A program made the translations under genes and the position numbers. From NCBI GenBank assembly GCA_017859335.1, contig JAFMNH010000015.1, forward strand, positions 1 to 35,260: a DNA stretch of 35,260 nucleotides, written 5' to 3'. Below are positions 1 through 6,609 of the stretch, one piece after another. The DNA is from Rhodothermales bacterium. Lineage in GTDB: Bacteria > Bacteroidota > Rhodothermia > Rhodothermales > UBA10348. The notes below the pieces were generated by a model that saw only the letters and a program-made list of their open reading frames with translations, did no database searches and was not told the origin of the DNA. Numbering within the stretch: the first letter of the stretch is position 1; every line of letters starts with the position of its first letter.

Positions 1-86
1 AAGCTCCTGCTGAAGAAGCTCCTGCTGAAGAAGCTCCTGCTGAAGAAGCTCCTGCAGAGGACGGCGACGACAAGAAAGATTCCTGA
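1..86 (+). CDS. rpsP: 30S ribosomal protein S16, C-terminal tail (partial, 5' end outside window)
   Basis: The frame using codons from position 3 is open from the window edge and ends at TGA 84-86. It encodes an alanine/proline/glutamate tail of repeated APAEE pentapeptides, then a charged end (EDGDDKKDS). The S16 fold itself lies outside the window. The assignment is inferred from position: the gene sits 53 bases before rimM, followed by trmD and rplS, and rpsP-rimM-trmD-rplS is a widely conserved order. From family knowledge, S16 is a small-subunit protein that helps 30S assembly and is usually about 80-90 residues, so this low-complexity tail would be a lineage-specific extension. Another short gene in this slot cannot be excluded from the visible part. 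Confidence 0.72.
   Translation, partial: APAEEAPAEEAPAEEAPAEDGDDKKDS
3..47 (+). repeat. 15-bp in-frame tandem repeat, three exact copies
   Basis: The unit GCTCCTGCTGAAGAA occurs exactly at 3-17, 18-32 and 33-47, and a degenerate fourth copy starts at 48. Each unit encodes APAEE. The array may extend to the left of the window. Exact DNA identity between units suggests recent slippage expansion, so copy number could vary between strains. Confidence 0.95.
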
Positions 87-139
87 TCAAACCGTTTCTG
101 GACCGCATGAAAGCCGGCTCCACCCCATCGGATGAAGGC

Positions 140-658
140 ATGATCCTTCGGGAAATGGGGCGCATCGTGAAGCCTCACGGTGTGGTGGGTGAGCTCAAGG
201 TGGCTCCAGAAACCGATGATCCCGGCCGCTTCCAACAGTTGGAGACGGTCCATGTCGGACCCGATGAGGATTCGACAACGTCCTTTGACATTCTGTCAGT
301 CAGATTGCAGTCATCCCGACACGGGATAACCGTTCTACTCGAGCTTGAGGGTGTATCATCCAGGGAAGCGGCGCAGGCGCTCGCAAGGCAGCGTGTGTTC
401 GCCAACCAGGAGGATTTGCCGCCACTCGAGGATGGCGAGTTCTTTTTCAGCGACCTCATCGGCCTGACCGTTGAGACGCTCGATGGAGACACCGTTGGCT
501 CGGTGGTCGATGTGTTCGAGAAACCGGGACAGGACCTCTTGGTCATCCAGCGTCCAGAAGGCGGGAGGGTCATGATCCCTCTCGTTCCTGACCTCGTCCC
601 GGAAATCGACATCGAAGGATCTGTCCTTCGCATTGACCCGATTGAAGGCTTGCTTTGA
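140..658 (+). CDS. rimM: Ribosome maturation factor RimM
   Basis: RimM binds S19 in the 30S head and assists late assembly of the small subunit. From ATG 140 the protein has 172 residues, a normal length. It opens with [20 protein letters not shown], the characteristic start of the RimM N-terminal beta-barrel (the [10 protein letters not shown] motif). The C-terminal PRC-barrel-like half carries [13 protein letters not shown] and [16 protein letters not shown], close to the usual IP-V--+++-+D pattern. An ATG at 107 would add 11 residues that lack family character, so 140 is preferred, although its upstream GAAGG lies only one base away. The gene lies between rpsP and trmD, whose ATG begins 7 bases after this stop, so the genes are surely cotranscribed. 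Confidence 0.93.
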   Translation: MILREMGRIVKPHGVVGELKVAPETDDPGRFQQLETVHVGPDEDSTTSFDILSVRLQSSRHGITVLLELEGVSSREAAQALARQRVFANQEDLPPLEDGEFFFSDLIGLTVETLDGDTVGSVVDVFEKPGQDLLVIQRPEGGRVMIPLVPDLVPEIDIEGSVLRIDPIEGLL

Positions 659-665
659 GGAGCCC

Positions 666-1364
666 ATGCGAGTAGACATCGTCACATGCTTGCCCGACAT
701 CCTGAAGGGTCCGCTCGAAGAGAGCATTCCCGGCAGGGCGCGTGCCAAGGGGCTACTGGATATTCATATCCACGACCTCCGGGAGTATGCGGAGGGCAAA
801 CACCGGCAGGTTGATGACTATCCGTTTGGTGGAGGGGCCGGCATGGTCCTGAAACCGGAGCCCATCTTCGCCTGCATCGAAGCGCTCGCCTCCTCGGGTG
901 AGCCCATCGACGAGGTGATTTTCATGACTCCGGATGGGGAGGTCCTGGACCAACCCATGGTCAACGGCCTGTCGCTCAGTGGGCGGCTGGTCATCCTGGC
1001 GGGTCATTACAAGGGCATCGATCAACGGGTACGTGATCATCTCGTGACGAGGGAGATTTCCGTGGGAGACTATGTCCTCAGCGGAGGGGAACTAGCGGCA
1101 ATGGTTCTTGTTGACGCGGTTGCCCGTTTGCTGCCAGGCGTGTTGGGAGATGCCACCTCGGCATTGACCGACTCGTTCCAAGACGGACTGCTGGATGCAC
1201 CAGCCTATACCCGACCGGCTGATTTCAGGGGACATGTCGTCCCTCCTGTGCTCACCTCAGGTGACCACAAACGAATCGACGCCTGGCGGGATGAGCAGCG
1301 CCTCCGCAAGACACAGGAACGCAGGCCGGATTTACTCGATCAGCGTAATACGTCATCTGACTGA
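666..1364 (+). CDS. trmD: tRNA (guanine-N1-)-methyltransferase TrmD
   Basis: TrmD methylates G37 of tRNAs reading CNN and UNN codons, using S-adenosylmethionine, and so prevents +1 frameshifting. The 232-residue product starts [13 protein letters not shown] and carries the SPOUT trefoil-knot segments [14 protein letters not shown] (about residues 106-119) and [16 protein letters not shown] (about 129-144). The latter holds the S-adenosylmethionine-binding loop and the adjacent catalytic region. The SRPADFRGH-like motif near residues 181-189 (here [15 protein letters not shown]) is also typical. ATG 666 was chosen over an in-frame start at 633 because it gives the family N-terminus and has GAGGAG at 657-662 just upstream, overlapping the rimM stop. 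This is one of the few clear Shine-Dalgarno-like sites in the window. Confidence 0.96.
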   Translation: MRVDIVTCLPDILKGPLEESIPGRARAKGLLDIHIHDLREYAEGKHRQVDDYPFGGGAGMVLKPEPIFACIEALASSGEPIDEVIFMTPDGEVLDQPMVNGLSLSGRLVILAGHYKGIDQRVRDHLVTREISVGDYVLSGGELAAMVLVDAVARLLPGVLGDATSALTDSFQDGLLDAPAYTRPADFRGHVVPPVLTSGDHKRIDAWRDEQRLRKTQERRPDLLDQRNTSSD

Positions 1365-1406
1365 CGAACGACTTTTTAACCTACTTATTGCCAGTTGAGG
1401 TACGCC

Positions 1407-1760
1407 ATGGCTACCGATTTGATGAACCTGATCGAAGCTTCCCAGAAGCGCGACGACCTTCCCGAGTTCGAAGCCGGGGATACGGTGAACGTACACGTCC
1501 GGGTTGTGGAGGGCGAGAAAGAACGCATCCAGCAGTACCAGGGTGTCGTCATCGCATTCCGCGCCAGTGGGGCACGCCGCACGTTCACTGTGCGCAAAGT
1601 CTCCAACGGTGTTGGTGTTGAGCGTGTATTCCCGCTGAACTCGCCAAAGATTGCGAAGATTGAGGTTGTCCGCAGAGGCAGCGTCCGTCGCGCCAAACTT
1701 TATTACCTGCGTGAGCGGGTAGGTAAATCGGCACGTATCAAAGAGCGTCGCCAGAACTGA
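1407..1760 (+). CDS. rplS: 50S ribosomal protein L19
   Basis: L19 sits at the 30S-50S interface of the large subunit. The product from ATG 1407 has 117 residues, the usual length, and shows the L19 signature: [20 protein letters not shown], then [33 protein letters not shown] and the C-terminal [20 protein letters not shown]. An upstream in-frame ATG at 1395 would add four residues. It is disfavoured because TTGAGG at 1395-1400 is well placed as a ribosome binding site for 1407. It is the last gene of the rpsP-rimM-trmD-rplS group and is followed by a strong hairpin at 1841-1870. Confidence 0.97.
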   Translation: MATDLMNLIEASQKRDDLPEFEAGDTVNVHVRVVEGEKERIQQYQGVVIAFRASGARRTFTVRKVSNGVGVERVFPLNSPKIAKIEVVRRGSVRRAKLYYLRERVGKSARIKERRQN

Positions 1761-1840
1761 TCAGGTCTGGCCGCGCGCCGCACCCGACGTAACGCTTACT
1801 TGGTGGTTCCATCCGGACCATCGAGCCGACTGATTGATCT

Positions 1841-1870
1841 CGGGCCGCCGGCGCACGCGCCGGCGGCCCG
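1841..1870 (+). terminator. GC-rich hairpin after rplS, likely operon terminator
   Basis: A perfect inverted repeat pairs 1841-1853 with 1858-1870 (13 G/C pairs) around a four-base loop (1854-1857). It lies 80 bases after the rplS stop and 59 bases before the next gene. The sequence that follows (CGTCGTTATC) has only a poor T-run, so it may act as an imperfect intrinsic terminator or as a 3'-end stabilising stem. Confidence 0.65.
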
Positions 1871-1929
1871 CGTCGTTATCATGAAGTCACGACTGATAGG
1901 AGTGCCCCGATACATTTAACCGCACGACC

Positions 1930-2766
1930 ATGCGCATTGCAGTCTGGAACAATCCGGTCAATGAATCCCTGATTCTTGCATTGGAAGAGGCCTATCCGGG
2001 TGCTATCGACCGCCTTCCGCTGAAAGATGTCCTGCAGGCGGTTCTGGACAACCAAGCCGATGTGGCCCTCGTGCCCAGTGATCAGGCGCTTTCCAGTCAG
2101 GGTCAGGTGGATATACTGCCCGCCGTCGGTGTTTCTTCCTGGACCAACCCGTGGCTGTCCCTTGTCGTTGGAAATCAGTTGGGCGCGGCAACCATGGGGA
2201 TCATGCATGCTCCCGATGGGCGCTCCGGCGCGCTTCTGGCCGCCCTGGTCCTCAAGGAGCATTATAACACGGTCGTCGCCCTGCATGAGCAGCCTGCGCT
2301 ACCCGTCGGTCTGTCGGAGCATGCTTTAATCACCGTTCCACTTGATGAAGGGGATGACCTCGTTTCACCAGCTTCCGGTACGAGCGAAGGTGTGGCTCTG
2401 GATTTGGGTCAGGAGTGGGCCGAGATGGCTGGGTATCCGTTCGTCTGGTCGCTATTCGTGGGGCGAAAGGATGAAAACCACGACGATGCCATTCGACAGC
2501 TCCGTGATGTGGTCACGCAATTGGATCAGCATCGCGTGGCGCTGGAGCGCGCCTGGGACCTCGATGAGATTGGATCGGATTTCTTCCTGAACCATGTTCG
2601 GTTGGCCGTCGATGATCTGGCCATTGCCAGTCTGACACAGCTGTGCGATCATCTGTTCTATTACGGGGTCACTGACGAAGTCCTGCCGGTACAGTTTGTG
2701 ACGCTTCCTGCGGATGAAGATGCCGCCGTTCACCCCGACGATGCACCCGAATCGATTGATGGCTGA
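1930..2766 (+). CDS. MqnA/MqnD-family protein, divergent chorismate dehydratase-like
   Basis: The 278-residue product resembles the periplasmic-binding-protein fold of MqnA, which dehydrates chorismate in the futalosine route to menaquinone. Supporting segments are ADVALVPSDQAL (about residues 43-54), the RSGALLAALVLKEHY region near 97-111, and especially DLGQEWAEMAGYPFVWSLFV (about 159-178), close to the family's DLG-EW---TG-PFV-A-W block. The N-terminal motif is unusual: where MqnA proteins normally have a V-YLNS-PL-like stretch with a key Asn, this protein has RIAVWNNPVNESLILALE, with Asn residues shifted. Family membership is fairly secure; chorismate dehydratase activity is not. No other mqn gene is present in the window. 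The 3' end overlaps smpB by 8 bases. Confidence 0.75.
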   Translation: MRIAVWNNPVNESLILALEEAYPGAIDRLPLKDVLQAVLDNQADVALVPSDQALSSQGQVDILPAVGVSSWTNPWLSLVVGNQLGAATMGIMHAPDGRSGALLAALVLKEHYNTVVALHEQPALPVGLSEHALITVPLDEGDDLVSPASGTSEGVALDLGQEWAEMAGYPFVWSLFVGRKDENHDDAIRQLRDVVTQLDQHRVALERAWDLDEIGSDFFLNHVRLAVDDLAIASLTQLCDHLFYYGVTDEVLPVQFVTLPADEDAAVHPDDAPESIDG

Positions 2767-3226
2767 CGCTCACAAAATCGTAACGTCCAACCGGAAGGCA
2801 TCCCACGAATACCACATCGATGATCGGGTAGAGGCGGGGATGGTTTTGAAGGGTACCGAGGTGAAATCGGTCCGGCAGGGGAAGGTGAACCTGCAGGAGG
2901 CCTACTGTCAGGTGGAGGGTGGTGAAATGTGGCTGTATCAATGCCACATTGCTCCCTACAGCCATGGGAATATTGCCAATCATGACCCGGTGCGGCGCAG
3001 GAAGTTGCTTCTTCACAAGCGTGAAATCGAGCGTCTCGAAAAGGCCGCCGCGCAAAAAGGCTACACGATCGTTCCGCTGAAGGTGTATCTGCAACGGGGC
3101 CGGGTCAAGTTGGAAATCGGTCTGGGTAAAGGCAAAAAGCTGTACGATAAGCGAGCCGACATTGCAGCCAAGGATGTGAAGCGCAAGCTCAGCCGTGCCG
3201 ACGTACAGCGGGCACGGGAAGAGTGA
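2759..3226 (+). CDS. smpB: SsrA-binding protein SmpB
   Basis: SmpB binds tmRNA and delivers it to stalled ribosomes in trans-translation. The product from ATG 2759 has 155 residues, the usual length. It starts MADAHKIVTSNRKASHEYHI, which matches the family start (I--NRKA-H-Y-I). The core motifs GMVLKGTEVKSVRQGKVNL and LLLHKREIERL follow, then the basic tail GKGKKLYDKRADIAAKDVKR that becomes ordered on the ribosome. An in-frame upstream ATG at 2714 lies inside the preceding gene and gives no family sequence. The start codon overlaps the preceding gene's end in the arrangement ATGGCTGA, which suggests translational coupling. Confidence 0.97.
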   Translation: MADAHKIVTSNRKASHEYHIDDRVEAGMVLKGTEVKSVRQGKVNLQEAYCQVEGGEMWLYQCHIAPYSHGNIANHDPVRRRKLLLHKREIERLEKAAAQKGYTIVPLKVYLQRGRVKLEIGLGKGKKLYDKRADIAAKDVKRKLSRADVQRAREE

Positions 3227-3412
3227 GAGCTGCTGCTCCGGATCTGTTTGTGCCTGCCGCACGTTTGTGAGATGGCCGTGAGTCACGCGGTGCCTCAACC
3301 TGACCTGTCACCCCCATTGCTTGCCGTACGCCCCATGTCAGCGCCTACGCACCATTCCTCTCCAACAAGCTTGCATGTTGTGCATGGTTTGGGATTTGGT
3401 GACGTTAGAACG

Positions 3413-5662
3413 ATGTGGATCAGCGCATATCTGCTCATACTGCTGACGGCCGTCCTGCCGGTTTCCGCTCAGCAATCCATTGTACGGGGTACCGTGGTAG
3501 CCGAGAAAGATGGCGAGCCTCTGCAAGGTGTGAATGTGGCCCTGTATACCGGGGAATCGCTTGTCGCAGGCACGGCCTCCGGGTCGGACGGCATTTATGC
3601 CCTGGCTGATCTCCCGTCCGGTTCCTACACCCTGCGAGCCAGTTTCATCGGCTTCATGCCGTGGGAGCAGGAAATTGGCATTGGTGTGTCGGACAGGCGA
3701 ATCATCAACATCGTATTGATTGAGGGCGAGACCGAGCTGGAGGAAGTGGTCGTGGAAAGCGATTCTGATGCCGGCATGGCGCGTGTCCGCGCGGGTCAAA
3801 CGACCGTGCGTCCGGCAGACGTGGAGCGCATTCCTTCGCCTGATGTCTCAGGGGACCTGGTCAATTACCTGACCACTGTTCCTGGTATCGTATCCATCGG
3901 GGACAGAGGGGGGCAGCTTTTTATACGGGGTGGAGAGCCTTGGCAAAACCTCGTACTGCTCGATGGAATGTGGGTGTATCAGCCTTTTCACATCCTCGGA
4001 TTCTTTTCCTCCTTTCCGTCCGAGATCCTGCAGCAGGTTGATATTTATGCAGGTGGCTACACGAGTCAGTATGGCGGTCGTATCTCGTCGGTCATCGATG
4101 TCAAGAGTCGCAATGGGGACAAGCGAGACTACGCGGGAACCGCCTCCGTGGCGCCGTTCGTGTCTGGCTTTACCCTGGAGGGTCCGATTGCGGATGACGT
4201 GGTTTCTTTCCTCGTCTCCTATCGGGAGAGCGTGATTGATAAAGGAGCTGCCCGTATCGTCGATGACGAGTTGCCGTTCGCCTTCGATGACTTCTTTGCC
4301 AAGACCCACGCCTTCATCAATGCCAACACCCAGCTCTCGCTCTCGCTCTTGCGAACAAACGACCGTGGGTCGGTCTTTGAGGGGAATGATCTGGAAGAGC
4401 CGCAGTCCATTGCATGGGAGAATCGATCAGCCTCTGCCCGCTACCTCGTTTTTCCTCGTGCCTTTCCCATTATGGCTGAGTTCATCATCTCGGGGTCGCG
4501 TCTGACCTCTGAGCAGAGTGGGATTACCGAAGATGTTCGTTTCTCCAAGCTCTCGAGCGTGAACACGACGGTAAACGTCACCCATTTCCATCGCAACTCA
4601 GAGGTCAGATGGGGGCTTTTCGCCCGAACTCTCGAGTTGCAGAGCAGCCTTGACGGTTTGTATCAGGGCTTTTTTTACCGGAAGGAATATGCGACCGAGG
4701 TCGGAGCCTACCTCGAACCGGAATTCATGCTGCCCTTTGGATGGCAGGTTCGTGCGGGATTGCGAATCCATTCCTTTCCAAGTCAGGATTCCGGATTCCT
4801 CGAGCCCCGGTTTCGTGCTGTCAAGCAGCGTGAACGGGACGAATTCACTATCGCTGCCGGTACGTTCCATCAGGAAATTGTGGGTCTGACCGACCGTAGG
4901 GACGCTGCAGGTATATTCACGGCGTGGACGACGAGTACGTTCGACCAGGGCGTACCAGAGGCCGTTCATGCCATCATGGGGTATCGAAGGGCTCTCAGCA
5001 GGGACGTTGAGGCCAGTGTGGAAGTCTATGCCAAGCGGCTCAACAACCTCTTCATACCTGAGTGGACGGCCTATCCGAGGTTTACGACGCGCATCCAGCC
5101 GGCAGAGGGCAGGGTGTACGGTGCCGATATGCGATTGGAGTACACTCGAGGGGGCTTTTCCAGCTTCCTGACCTACGGTTTGTCCAATGTTCGTTACACG
5201 GCACAGCAGGATGCACTCGAGGTCTGGTATGGTAGCTCAGAGCTAAACTTCAGACCGCCCCATGACCGTCGTCATCAAGTCAACGCGGTAGTCTCATGGG
5301 ATACGGACCTACTTGATCTCGACATCCGTTGGCAATTCGGATCGGGGCTACCATTCAGTCGGGCGCTTGGATTCGATGGATTCATGATCGTTGACGGAAA
5401 CCTGGATGTCTTTGACGAGCCCGGCAGTCGTCGGGTCATCTACGAGCGGCCTTACAATGGCATCCTGCCGACCTACCATCGCTTGGACATAACGGTCGGA
5501 CGCGATGTGGACTTCGGCAACGGGATTCGTTTGAAGGCACTTGCTGGCGTAATAAACATGTACGACAGGCAGAATCTCTTCTACCTGGATGTTTTCACCT
5601 TGCGTCGAGTGGACCAGCTACCGTTCATTCCCACTCTCGGACTGAAACTGGAGTATGATTGA
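3413..5662 (+). CDS. TonB-dependent outer-membrane receptor with N-terminal carboxypeptidase-regulatory-like domain
   Basis: A 749-residue outer-membrane transporter of the TonB-dependent family; the substrate is unknown. From ATG 3413 it begins with a signal peptide (MWISAYLLILLTAVLPVSA, predicted cleavage after Ala19). Next is a CarboxypepD_reg-like beta-sandwich of about residues 23-105, with RGTVVAEKDGEPLQGVNV and DLPSGSYTLRASFIGF. EVVVES follows, possibly a degenerate TonB contact. The plug domain carries LTTVPGIVSIGDRGGQLFIR, LVLLDGMWVYQPFH and IYAGGYTSQYGGRISSVIDV. The rest is beta-barrel rich in aromatic, alternating strands and ends in LGLKLEYD. The frame is open 55 codons further upstream to 3248, but that part lacks secretion features and precedes the signal peptide, so it is not included. 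The stop overlaps the next start (TGATG). Confidence 0.93.
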   Translation: MWISAYLLILLTAVLPVSAQQSIVRGTVVAEKDGEPLQGVNVALYTGESLVAGTASGSDGIYALADLPSGSYTLRASFIGFMPWEQEIGIGVSDRRIINIVLIEGETELEEVVVESDSDAGMARVRAGQTTVRPADVERIPSPDVSGDLVNYLTTVPGIVSIGDRGGQLFIRGGEPWQNLVLLDGMWVYQPFHILGFFSSFPSEILQQVDIYAGGYTSQYGGRISSVIDVKSRNGDKRDYAGTASVAPFVSGFTLEGPIADDVVSFLVSYRESVIDKGAARIVDDELPFAFDDFFAKTHAFINANTQLSLSLLRTNDRGSVFEGNDLEEPQSIAWENRSASARYLVFPRAFPIMAEFIISGSRLTSEQSGITEDVRFSKLSSVNTTVNVTHFHRNSEVRWGLFARTLELQSSLDGLYQGFFYRKEYATEVGAYLEPEFMLPFGWQVRAGLRIHSFPSQDSGFLEPRFRAVKQRERDEFTIAAGTFHQEIVGLTDRRDAAGIFTAWTTSTFDQGVPEAVHAIMGYRRALSRDVEASVEVYAKRLNNLFIPEWTAYPRFTTRIQPAEGRVYGADMRLEYTRGGFSSFLTYGLSNVRYTAQQDALEVWYGSSELNFRPPHDRRHQVNAVVSWDTDLLDLDIRWQFGSGLPFSRALGFDGFMIVDGNLDVFDEPGSRRVIYERPYNGILPTYHRLDITVGRDVDFGNGIRLKALAGVINMYDRQNLFYLDVFTLRRVDQLPFIPTLGLKLEYD

Positions 5663-6567
5663 TGGCTGAATCCGCAACCAGTTTTCATTTTCGAGGGCTT
5701 CTCGCCGTTTGGCTCGTCCTGTTGTCATGGACCGCCCTCGGCTGCGAGGAAACCGTCGACCCCGTGCTCGAGACCGATGAAGTATTCTCGTTGTACGGAT
5801 TTCTGAATCCATCATCGGAGCGACAGGCGATCCGGGTGTTCTCCATTGACGGTACCTTGGAGCATACCCGCCCTGAGCCCATGGACGCGGTGGTTCGAAC
5901 CCGTAATCATGCAAGCGGGGAGGAAGTGGTCTGGAGGGATTCCATCGTCACCTACGACAATCGAACGGTCGGGCATGTCTTCTATGCTGATTTCAGAGCG
6001 GACCATGGCACCCGCTATACGCTATCGGCCACGCGCTCGGATGGTCGGGAAACAACGGTATCAATAGAGACACCGCCGGACGGTATCGTAGCCATCGATA
6101 CCATACTCTCGGCTCGCAGCTCCGTTATTGTCGACCTTATCTGGTCGAACGTACCCAGGGTCATTCAGGCCGAGGCCAGCTACGTTGTTCGCGTGCCGTT
6201 TCCCGATGGAAGCGACACGACAACCGTTCAGGTTAATATTCAGAGCGGTCGTGTAGAGCAAAACAGCGATGGTACCTGGCGCGTATCTATCCTTCCTTCG
6301 GCTGATATTGCGGCCGTGTTCTCTGCCTTGCAGATCCAGCCCGGCGTGACGCCCGTCTACCTGGACAAGATCATAGTCAGCGCGTTCGTGACGTCGAGCG
6401 ACTGGACCAGCGCAGCGGGCGTGTCCGATCCGGAGCTGCTGGTTCAGCCGGGTACCTTCTCCAACGTCGAGAACGGATTCGGCTTCGTGGGTGGAGGATA
6501 TTTCGACCGATTTGAACTTAAACTTGATGATTCCGCGGCACGAAATGCGGGATTCTCGGTAGACTGA
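5662..6567 (+). CDS. DUF4249-like lipoprotein
   Basis: A 301-residue exported protein. The N-terminus (residues 1-28) is a lipoprotein signal: a hydrophobic stretch LLAVWLVLLSWTALGC with the lipobox Cys at residue 28. The mature part continues EETVDPVLETDEVFSLYGFL and contains beta-rich segments such as HGTRYTLSATRSDGRETTVS. This pattern, and the position directly after a TonB-dependent receptor, match DUF4249 proteins of Bacteroidota, whose function is unknown. ATG 5662 shares its A with the receptor's TGA stop, so the two are translationally coupled and probably act together at the outer membrane. The family call is by pattern only and is less certain than the lipoprotein call. Confidence 0.75.
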   Translation: MAESATSFHFRGLLAVWLVLLSWTALGCEETVDPVLETDEVFSLYGFLNPSSERQAIRVFSIDGTLEHTRPEPMDAVVRTRNHASGEEVVWRDSIVTYDNRTVGHVFYADFRADHGTRYTLSATRSDGRETTVSIETPPDGIVAIDTILSARSSVIVDLIWSNVPRVIQAEASYVVRVPFPDGSDTTTVQVNIQSGRVEQNSDGTWRVSILPSADIAAVFSALQIQPGVTPVYLDKIIVSAFVTSSDWTSAAGVSDPELLVQPGTFSNVENGFGFVGGGYFDRFELKLDDSAARNAGFSVD

Positions 6568-6609
6568 CTTGTCCCCTCATTCCGGACCTACATATACCAC
6601 CTCATCGTG

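Noticed and set aside
3248-3412. In-frame 55-codon extension of the TonB receptor
   Set aside because: It would place about 55 polar residues before a clear signal peptide. A start at 3413 gives a normal secreted receptor.
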